DNA of 64,000 nucleotides from NCBI GenBank assembly GCA_034401795.1, contig CM067363.1, forward strand, positions 29,282,289 through 29,346,288. Reading direction: 5' to 3'. Positions 57,101 to 61,013 of the stretch are shown here, in pieces. The number at the start of each line of letters is the position of its first letter. The first letter of the stretch is position 1. The position numbers were made by a program, and so were the translations under genes. A model generated the notes under the pieces. The model was given only the letters and a program-made list of their open reading frames with translations, had not been told where the DNA came from and made no database searches. This DNA comes from Chaetoderma sp. LZ-2023a. Lineage: Eukaryota > Mollusca > Caudofoveata > Chaetodermatida > Chaetodermatidae.

Positions 57101-59404
57101 ACCAAGAGAAGACTATGTGTATTCTTGAAAATTTACCACTGCACCAGTTATTCCAGTGGTAAATTTTCAACAAGGCAAATCAGTAAATTGATGTATGCTC
57201 CCCGAAGGCATACTCCACAGAGAAACTGAATTGATAACCCCGAAGGCATATGCTTCAGGGAAAGCTTTGGAACTGTGGCTCAGACACAGAGAAATGAACA
57301 TATGGAGGCATGGTGACCATATGAAAAATACATATAAAAACTATGTTCAAAATGAACAGAGATATTTTCTGTAATAATTAATACCAAGTTTGTTTACCAT
57401 ATGTGAAAAGGTCTTGAAACCATGGCCCGGAGAAACATTTTCTGTGATATTCAGTTGACCATGAAAAGTACGTCAGTATGACCTACTTTTCATACTGTGC
57501 ACATCTTCTCCCTAAGATGCATCCACATACCAAGTTTGGTGACCATATGTGAAAAGATCTTGAAACTGTGGCCCGGACAAACATTTTCTGTGATATTCAG
57601 TCGACCATGAAAGGTAGGTCGGCATTACCTACTTTTGATACTCCGCAACCTTTTCCATAAGATGTATCCACATACCAAGTTTGGTGACCATATGTGAAAA
57701 AGTCTTGAAACTATAACCCGGACAAACATTTTCTGTGATATTCAGTCGACCATGAAAAGTAGGTCAGCATGACCTACTTTTGACCTGCCTTTCATACTCT
57801 GCACACCTTCTCGCTAAGATGCAGCCACATACCAAGTTTGGTGACCATATGTGAAAAAGTCTTAAAACTATGCCCCGGACAAACTTATATATGGTGAACG
57901 GACAGACGGACAGACGAATAGACAAACCGGCGACTATATGCTTTGGCGAAATTTTTTTTGGGGAGCATACAAATAGTCTTGTCTTGGTCTACAAATACAT
58001 GTAGACATTCAATAAGTAAATATTTTGACTTCCTTGACCAATCTTGACCATTAAAGGGTTAAAACAGAGGTGTCATATGGTAAAAAACACTATTAACCAT
58101 TTAATGGTCAAGATTCCAAGAAAATTTCAATCTTTACTTCATGTATGGCCAAACAGACTATTTTTTGAAAATGTACAACTGGAATGACTGGCATGATCAG
58201 GTGGTAAATTTTCTAGAATGGTCTTCCCTTGGCCTGCAAATTAAATATGCTTCACAGAAACAATGGAGGAATCCAGTTTTAGCTATGCCCTGCTCATCTC
58301 TAGCTAAGCTCCACCCATGAGTTGACTGTGTTGGGATCGATCGATCCATGAACTCCTTGACTATCAATTTCCAGAAAAATATACAGCATGGCAGCAACAG
58401 CAACCAGTTAAATTAGTTTCAAAATATTTAACAGCGTGTTTATTAAATAGTAAAGCCATGCAATTCGTACAACAACGCTTAATCCGTCATCAATTAAGTG
58501 TTCGCGATGAACTTAGCTACATCATTCATGACATAATTGACTATGACATGATCCTACACATCACATAGTTGATTATGACATCATAATATTGATGAATATT
58601 TTGAAACCAATTTGATTAGACGAAGTAGGCAGCAGCAACACCAAGTCAAATTAGTTTCAAAATATTCAACAACTTAACTGTATAGTTTACTGGAAAGTGA
58701 GAGTCAGGGAGTTCAGGGATCGATCAATCCCAATGCGGGTGAAGTGTGGGTGGAATTTAGCTAAAGATGGGTGGGGCATTGCTAAAACTGGATTCCTCCA
58801 TTGATGCAAAGATGCGTACAGACTAGGCAGAGTGTAACGACGTAGAATGATGCATAGATAGAAATGAACCATTCTACTATCTTTATAGATTTCAATAATA
58901 CTGAAAACATTCAAATACTAAATTAACCCTTTAATGGTTAAGCCAGCCAAAACTGGCCTCTGCAGTGGTCCTGCAGGCCAAGAAGAGTAGTTTTGAAAAT
59001 TTTTCCACTGGAATGTCTGGCTCAATAACCGAGCCAGTCATTCCAGTGGTAAATTTTCAAAAACATTCCTTTCTTGGCCTGCAAATGGACATTCAATCAA
59101 TAAGCAAATATTTAGATTTTCTTGACCAAATTTGACCATCAAAGGGTTAACAAACAAATACATAATATTAACCCTTTTACTGATGAACACATTTCACTTC
59201 AATTCATGTGTAAATTTGTCTATAATGATGAAATGGTAAAACATACGTTATATTTGAACGCTCCAGTACAGTCAAGTCCATTGCACTGGTCATTCACCTC
59301 ACAGTTCAGCTGGACAGACCTCATTGTGGACATTTTTGTGGCCATAGTTCCCCAGTAAGAGCAAGACTTTTCATGACTGACTTGGGTTGCCGATGTACAT
59401 GCAA
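33839..59404 (-). CDS. Host type I membrane protein gene, seven visible exons (5' end outside)
   Basis: Seven exons join in consistent phase: 59404-59247, 56768-56603, 53759-53671, 51914-51545, 50168-49998, 47954-47790 and 33987-33839. Every acceptor is AG after a pyrimidine tract and every donor is GT. The joined product is at least 421 residues without an internal stop. From the first complete codon: Cys-bearing ectodomain (Cys 2, 14, 34, 40, 45, 67, 75), N-glycosylation sequons at 52, 101 and 110, and a Ser/Thr-rich region (about 204-235). A six-Cys EGF/EB-like module (267-309) follows, then one membrane span (375-400), a KRSRSR stop-transfer and a 21-residue tail with an ELLLDSDE acidic dileucine-like motif. 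I do not recognise the family. A cell-surface receptor or adhesion role is inference from topology. The signal peptide and first exons are not in view. Introns are loaded with transposons, but all exons are intact. Confidence 0.88.
34015..34230 (+). mobile_element. MITE family B, copy B7
   Basis: TTAACTCTTTCATGAAGCC start, full palindrome at about 34085-34155 and a decayed right end. It sits in the last intron, only about 27 bp upstream of the last exon's acceptor. Confidence 0.8.
34407..36028. mobile_element. MITE family A composite A18 (head-to-head), interrupted by a Penelope-like element
   Basis: It starts TAGAGGAATCAC and is interrupted at 34419-35416. A forward A copy resumes at 35417 and switches near 35705 to a reverse A copy ending AACTGTATTCTTCCATT at 36028. 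Both outer ends are thus the TATGCCCCGCC side, and two palindromic cores are present (about 35545-35620 and 35825-35900). Confidence 0.8.
34419..35416 (-). mobile_element. Penelope-like retroelement, 5'-truncated
   Basis: About 1.0 kb, flanked by a 12-bp target duplication TAGAGGAATCAC (34407-34418 and 35417-35428) in a MITE A copy. The minus strand encodes the linker region (FGYRRNKTIKDMIVRAKLP, then CNICQWM). It then encodes a GIY-YIG-type endonuclease region with IIYLLTCNKCKKQYVGET, the typical C-terminal domain of Penelope-like elements. The reverse transcriptase is absent through 5' truncation. It is a broken copy with at least one further interruption, and of moderate age, since the target duplication is still perfect. 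Confidence 0.82.
36210..36650 (+). pseudogene. LINE 3' end fragment, copy 2 (longest)
   Basis: It encodes the C-terminal part of a non-LTR retrotransposon protein: LRTITGLRWPASIISND, then GHVLRMPEDT, then the Arg/Lys-rich KARRDRHCINMLSVLRGDLK and a final W-S-K region. A frame change occurs between the first two parts, near 36360, and stops are present. The 3' end GTTTCTACTACTACA is shared with the copy at 48893-49141. The 5' part, including the reverse transcriptase core, is missing. Confidence 0.7.
36655..37015 (+). repeat. Repeat family E, copy E1 (uninterrupted)
   Basis: It starts GGTACCGTAAACCGCTCATT, then GGCTTCTAATAGGACAAGGG, CTCTGAGAAAGGG (with a G13 run near 36739), GGCTTAATGTATACC, TCATCGCGGGAGTGAAATTA and TACTTTAATAAAC. 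It is non-coding. It provides the undisturbed reference for the split copy E2. Confidence 0.7.
37089..37285 (+). mobile_element. MITE family G, copy G2
   Basis: TTAA-like start CTAACCCTTTCACTGATGAA and a near-perfect hairpin (about 37145-37232) centred on GCTGCCATAGGCAGC. It ends GATTTACTTTTTCAGGGATT as in G1. Confidence 0.7.
37299..37460. repeat. 21-bp minisatellite, about 7.5 units
   Basis: Tandem copies of AAAATGGGGAAAAACAAGACT with small G/A run-length differences. The minus-strand frame reading repeated FSLVFPH units is a translation of this repeat only. Confidence 0.95.
37900..39071 (-). mobile_element. Penelope-like retroelement, 3' part, split by a DIRS element
   Basis: The minus strand shows the end of a Penelope-type reverse transcriptase (YIDNIFILW..EG near the right edge, then FLDT). 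It then shows a GIY-YIG-domain C-terminus with SYWIHQLHTMNPVGINHAD. The remaining 5' piece is probably 45949-46094, on the far side of the DIRS element. The whole is bounded by the 16-bp target duplication in repeat E2. It is a broken copy with several interruptions, older than the DIRS insertion. Confidence 0.78.
39072..39298. repeat. DIRS element 1, 3' inverted terminal repeat
   Basis: Its sequence (TTTCTTTTTTCACGAGAGTT, then GATACTTACCACCCTGATAC, TTCCTAAATATCGACC, AAACCGCCCCCACTGGGCAG) is the reverse complement of the 45755-45948 end. The outermost bases differ, as is usual for DIRS ends. Confidence 0.9.
39336..39431. repeat. DIRS element 1, internal complementary region
   Basis: The left half (39336-39378) is the reverse complement of the outermost 3' terminus (39076-39116). 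The right half (about 39387-39431) is the reverse complement of the outermost 5' terminus (about 45900-45946). They are joined at TTCGTTTA. This end-to-end join is the template used for circular intermediates in the DIRS family. Confidence 0.92.
45755..45948. repeat. DIRS element 1, 5' inverted terminal repeat
   Basis: CAATATTTTAAGAAGAGAAT, CTGCCCAGTGGGGGTGC, GATATTTAGGAAATATCA and TATCAGGGTGGTAAGTATAC mirror the 3' end, with an indel of about 20 bases near the inner side. Confidence 0.9.
46351..47648. other. Intronic stretch without recognised repeat
   Basis: AT-rich intron between the last two visible exons of the membrane-protein gene. Several short frames have no motif. A terminal-like GGTTCATGAACC..CCGAACCTCAGCCCTA at about 47664-47710 resembles a hAT end, but no partner end is seen. 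Confidence 0.4.
47790..47954 (-). CDS. Membrane protein gene, exon between EGF-like module and membrane span
   Basis: Residues 319-372 of the visible product. Acceptor TTTTTTCCCTCAG, donor CTgtaagt, entering and leaving in phase 1. It encodes a Cys-free polar stretch with GHVFYSNKMHMDYMMAGKN and KTHDHFGQK, probably the juxtamembrane stalk. The ATG-started frames that run through both ends of this exon include intron. Confidence 0.88.
48056..48174. repeat. (GTA/GCA)n trinucleotide microsatellite
   Basis: Mixed AGT and AGC triplets, about 39 units, in the intron about 100 bases upstream (in gene sense) of the 47954 acceptor. On the gene strand it reads TAC/TGC. Confidence 0.95.
48203..48314 (+). 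mobile_element. MITE family B, right half (B8)
   Basis: It starts at ATTCTAGTGGTAGATTTTCA and runs to CAATTAAAGGGTTAG. The left half is replaced by the trinucleotide repeat. Confidence 0.7.
48340..48513. mobile_element. Diverged MITE B copy (B9)
   Basis: AATGTCCTTTTGCAGGC and GTTTCCAGTGGAAAATTAAG blocks remain. It is cut at its right end by hAT composite D1. Confidence 0.55.
48514..49211. mobile_element. hAT-capped composite D1, carrying MITE B core and a LINE tail
   Basis: Ends TAGGCTTGTGCGATTATTGA and (reverse complement) TAGGCTTGCGCAATTACGTG with sub-terminal CGATTAAT/ATAATCATGATT repeats, as in D2 at 53191-53597. Between them lies a MITE B-like hairpin (about 48615-48770) also present in D2. 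A later LINE insertion occupies 48893-49141. Confidence 0.82.
48893..49141 (+). pseudogene. LINE 3' tail insertion, copy 3
   Basis: It is inserted in D1 with a 10-bp duplication TAATCATATA (48883-48892 and 49142-49151). D2 lacks the insert at the same place. It encodes the same Arg/Lys-rich C-terminus (AGCCAGGAGAGGACGTCATT; AGGTGACCTCAAGAAAGCAG) as the 36.2-kb copy. The insert is strongly 5'-truncated, as is usual for target-primed insertion. Confidence 0.8.
49212..49450 (+). mobile_element. MITE family B, copy B10
   Basis: Complete: TTAACCCTTTAACACTC to GAGGGTTAA, with a perfect palindrome centre (CTGGCTCGATAACCGAGCCAG). Confidence 0.88.
49488..49968 (+). mobile_element. MITE family B, copy B11, with a foreign insert
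   Basis: The left end TTAACCCTTTAACACTCAAG and the right half (CCAGTCATTCCAATAGCAAA...GAGGGTTAA) are separated by about 320 bases of unrelated sequence (about 49535-49860). That insert contains a TGACGTCA near 49818. Confidence 0.7.
49998..50168 (-). CDS. Membrane protein gene, EGF/EB-like exon
   Basis: Residues 262-317. Acceptor ATATTTTTCAG, donor AAGgtgcag (weak but phase-compatible). Six Cys are spaced C-x7-C-x5-C-x13-C-x-C-x11-C, beginning TYGKGCELHLLGTC and ending SGYCEL. That is close to an EGF- or EB-type disulfide module. A different frame across this exon is open and starts with Met, but it does not match the phases of the neighbouring exons and lacks the Cys pattern. Confidence 0.88.
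50380..50766 (+). mobile_element. MITE family A, copy A19
   Basis: Complete forward copy with intact core (about 50508-50600). Its right-hand terminus is GGAAAGGTCAATT. TGACGTCA occurs near 50728. Confidence 0.85.
50802..51075 (-). mobile_element. MITE family A, diverged copy A20
   Basis: Reverse copy with AATGGAGGGATC start, resembling A14 in its CTCAAGTA..TGACATCA block. The core is collapsed to one arm. Confidence 0.65.
51100..51328 (+). mobile_element. MITE family B, copy B12
   Basis: Complete but mutated copy. The palindrome centre reads GGCTGGCGCGTATACCGAGCC. Its right TTAA abuts family F copy F2. Confidence 0.8.
51324..51498 (+). mobile_element. MITE family F, copy F2
   Basis: TTAACGTCTACCACTCTGATG to CATCAGACTAGTATGGGTTAA, with a palindrome around AGACAGCAACTATCGTCCACC. 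It shares a TTAA with B12. Confidence 0.78.
51545..51914 (-). CDS. Membrane protein gene, largest visible exon
   Basis: Residues 138-260. Acceptor TGTTTTTCAG then CTCACGATG; donor TTTCCA|gtatgt. It enters in phase 0 and leaves in phase 1. It contains LTMKVRLFVAMFNRYTWPEV, two Cys (173 and 189) and a Ser/Thr-rich stretch with SSLSSVLSS. The latter is likely an exposed, possibly O-glycosylated linker before the EGF-like exon. No known domain is recognised. Confidence 0.88.
52010..52399 (+). mobile_element. MITE family A, copy A21
   Basis: Complete forward copy with a near-perfect core (about 52139-52232). The right end is GGAAAGGTGCATT. Confidence 0.87.
52438..52680 (-). mobile_element. MITE family B, copy B13
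   Basis: Reverse copy: GGCCAGTTTTGGCCGGCATG near its right end, palindrome at about 52528-52595 and both TTAA ends present. Confidence 0.83.
52761..52816. repeat. (GTGC)n/(ATGC)n microsatellite
   Basis: Alternating GTGC and ATGC units, purine-pyrimidine alternating throughout. Confidence 0.9.
52817..53190. other. Intronic stretch, nothing recognised
   Basis: It lies in the intron of the membrane-protein gene between MITE copies. I see no exon consistent with the gene's phases here. Confidence 0.45.
53191..53597. mobile_element. hAT-capped composite D2 (407 bp, uninterrupted)
   Basis: Ends TAGGCCTGTGCGATCATTGC and (reverse complement) TAGACTTGCGCGATTACGTG, with target duplication AATCAAAC/AATCAAAT (53183-53190 and 53598-53605; seven of eight match). 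The interior carries a decayed MITE B hairpin (GAAAACTATCTTTTTGAAAA, then CCTGGAATGGCTTG), as in D1. Confidence 0.85.
53671..53759 (-). CDS. Membrane protein gene, short exon
   Basis: Residues 109-137. Acceptor TTATTTCACTAG, donor TCTgtaagt. It carries the NYS sequon and LGKADVFFMVELVPIPDHVL. Phase 1 in, phase 0 out, matching both neighbours. Confidence 0.88.
53804..54016 (+). mobile_element. MITE family F, copy F3
   Basis: Left end TTACCCCTTACTACTCCGGT, right end TGACATCAGAGTGGTAAGGG with TTAA. The central palindrome is ATGATGCTGTTGTAGACAGC. Confidence 0.8.
54048..55862 (-). mobile_element. MITE family A, copy A22, split by a hAT element
   Basis: Short left part up to 54065 (AATCCATTTCCTCAG). 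It resumes at 55511 with TTCCTCAGTCAATCATATGA and ends CTGGAAAGGTCCATT. The core at 55669-55762 is nearly perfect, and TGACGTCA lies near 55530. Confidence 0.87.
54066..55510. mobile_element. Non-autonomous hAT-type element, 1,445 bp
   Basis: Termini TAGAGCTGGGCGGT and (reverse complement) TAGTGCTGGGCGGT, with a perfect 8-bp target duplication TTCCTCAG (54058-54065 and 55511-55518). Sub-terminal repeats are of the CGGTATACCGTGG type. Two short opposing frames at about 54880-55110 do not resemble a hAT transposase. Confidence 0.93.
55929..56168 (-). mobile_element. MITE family B, copy B14
   Basis: Reverse copy ending GAGTGTTAACGGCTTAAG. The left arm contains a T14 run in place of the usual ATTTTTGAAAATT. 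Confidence 0.8.
56245..56502 (+). mobile_element. MITE family B, copy B15
   Basis: Diverged copy with GGCCTCTGTAGTGGTATTGA and a palindrome centre altered to GGATCGGTTATTGACCCAAT. The TTAA ends are eroded. Confidence 0.7.
56603..56768 (-). CDS. Membrane protein gene, second visible exon
   Basis: Residues 53-107. Acceptor TTAATTTCACAG, donor CCAGgtaaag. It contains two Cys (67 and 75, in LCTGVRLNHC) and the sequon NES at 101. Enters in phase 0 and leaves in phase 1. The residue pair N-L-T across its 5' junction forms another sequon with the preceding exon. Confidence 0.88.
56808..57042 (+). mobile_element. MITE family B, copy B16
   Basis: Complete copy with palindrome at about 56885-56965 and right end TTGACCATTAAACGGTTA. 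Confidence 0.83.
57043..58062 (+). mobile_element. MITE family B, copy B17, split by element H
   Basis: The left part (57043-57191) includes CAGTGGTCTTGAGGAATGTC and the shortened palindrome. The right part (57970-58062) resumes with AAATAGTCTTGTCTTGGTCT and ends TTGACCATTAAAGGGTTAAA. Confidence 0.75.
57192..57969. mobile_element. Element H: GTATGCTCCCC termini with internal tandem repeats
   Basis: Inverted ends GTATGCTCCCC and GGGGAGCATAC enclose about 3.5 tandem units. ACCAAGTTTGGTGACCATAT recurs near 57383, 57529, 57674 and 57831 (spacings 146, 145 and 157). Each unit ends with a palindromic AAAAGTAGGTCAGCATGACC-TACTTTT-type segment. It is non-coding and inserted in MITE B17. Confidence 0.85.
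58091..58258 (-). mobile_element. Diverged MITE B copy (B18)
   Basis: TTAACCATTTAATGGTCAAG start, ACTGGAATGACTGGC..CAGGTGGTAAATTTTC remnant palindrome and a lost right end. Confidence 0.65.
58263..58801. mobile_element. MITE family A composite A23 (head-to-head)
   Basis: A forward A copy from AATGGAGGAATCCAG through its CRE-like tail switches near 58590 into a reverse A copy. The reverse copy carries its own core (about 58593-58675) and ends CTGGATTCCTCCATT. Same architecture as A18 at 35417-36028. Confidence 0.82.
58923..59149 (+). mobile_element. MITE family B, copy B19
   Basis: Textbook copy: TTAACCCTTTAATGGTTAAG to TTGACCATCAAAGGGTTAA, with TTAA at 58923-58926 and 59146-59149. It sits about 100 bases downstream (gene sense) of exon 59404-59247. 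Confidence 0.9.
59247..59404 (-). CDS. Membrane protein gene, first visible exon
   Basis: Residues 1-52 after two bases of a split codon. Acceptor CTTATATCTATTTAG, donor AACgtatgt. Five Cys occur, with CEVNDQCNGLDCTG near the end. Earlier exons, including a signal peptide, must lie upstream at higher coordinates. I found no phase-compatible exon between here and the second DIRS element. Confidence 0.87.
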
Positions 59405-59487
59405 CTAAATAGATATAAGAGCAGACATTGTTAATTTTTGGGTTTTACAAACCACTCTAACGTGGTTTTTCCATAGCTGTAAAATAA

Positions 59488-60110
59488 ACAAGATGCCGAG
59501 GAGGCCTGTATCGCTCACCTGGAACGTAGGCATTTCAATCAGAAATGCAATCGCTTATAAGTAGAGCCCTAAGGTTTGCCTAAAACTGCAACAAGAACAC
59601 AGATGCATCCCACCAAATTTGGTTAAAATCAGTCCAACGGTTCTCGAGATGACATATTTTTAATTTCCTATTCCCTAACTGTTGGAGTTTCCAAGGTGGG
59701 CACCAAATCATTTATCTGATGGTTCGAATATAGAAAATTTGACATCATTATACGCAAAAAAAACATATAAAACCAATTTCTGCTTCAAAAACAATAATAA
59801 AAACAAATATGATTGTCTAACACCAGATTCTGACTGGTCATTATGGACATATTTTTTTATGTATCAACTTCCCTTGAACAAACTTTAATGGGCCTTTTAG
59901 TCCCAAATGATATATGCGCAATTTCGGTCTGATCCGTTCAGATGTTCTGTAGAAGTCGCTTTCGCGAAAATGAATTCATCCAAGATGGCCTCTGCAGCAT
60001 TTGCCCAGTCAGATACCCTCAAATAAAGTTGGATCTCTTCTGTCTATGCCATATGGATGCTTTCTGCCAAAAAAATTTTTAATTAGGCAAGTGGTTCTCG
60101 AGAAGAAAAT
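59488..60110 (+). repeat. Repeat family C, copy C4 (truncated)
   Basis: Starts ACAAGATGCCGAGGAGGCCT. It covers about one monomer and stops after GTGGTTCTCGAGAAG without the CCAGGTGAGCT end. Confidence 0.78.
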
Positions 60111-61013
60111 ATTTCCGAATCACTCTAGAACTCTATGCTATTGCGGACATGGAAAGTGGAGAATTGTCTACCGGTAATTGGAATTGCTACAGAGAATGTT
60201 CTTGCCTATACATAGGTTACTCCAAGATCAATCCACTGTATTGGCAGAAATGCAATAAGACTTTGTGATGGGCTGCTACATGTATATATGCATGAAGGCC
60301 TCTTCAGTCAAATTCAAAATGTCAAATATTTTTTCTTTGTCAATTCTGCCTTTGAAGGTATTCATTGTCATCAAAGTCACATTTGTTTTTCTTCTGGTCT
60401 AGGGAATATTTTGAGCGATATCGCATCGCAAAATGCGATGAAAATGAGTACCTGTTGCTACACATTCACAACTTCGCTTAGCTTTTTGCTGCGATACATA
60501 ATTTTGATATAAAATTCAGTCAATTCACTTAATTTTGAAATATTTTTGATAAAGTCACTAAAAGTTGAAAAACGTTTGTCAAATTTAGTAAGCAACCAAT
60601 ATAGCCCATAGACATATATAGCTATAGAGCGCATATCCCCCATACCTTCCTTCAATATGGGACAAATGACTGCCAGTGATAGCTATCTCTATGGAGAAAC
60701 CAAACGAAATCGGGAACATGCTTGTCTATGCTGTAAATTCAAAAGTACATTTACGTGTAAACTATATTCCCGTGATTTCTATCGATCGACTGAGGTAATT
60801 TATTATTTAAAATTTCGTTATATTACACATTTTAACACTGATCTCCATCTAGATTATTTCGAAACCATATTAGAAAAGACTACATGTACATTCCATATTT
60901 ATTCTGTTCGTGGCAATCTTTTTTCCAACAAAATATTCCCTGTGGTCTGCTCTAGAGACTCCAAAACAAGTTCCATTATCCTGTTGGAGAGACTGTGTTG
61001 TGGGTCCTGATTC
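60111..61013. other. No recognised gene
   Basis: About 900 bases including an unassigned 117-codon plus frame (60657-61010) that is Cys- and Thr-rich and stops next to the DIRS terminus. It has no known motif, and its abutment with the insertion could be chance. A 65-codon minus frame opposite is equally unsupported. Confidence 0.3.
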
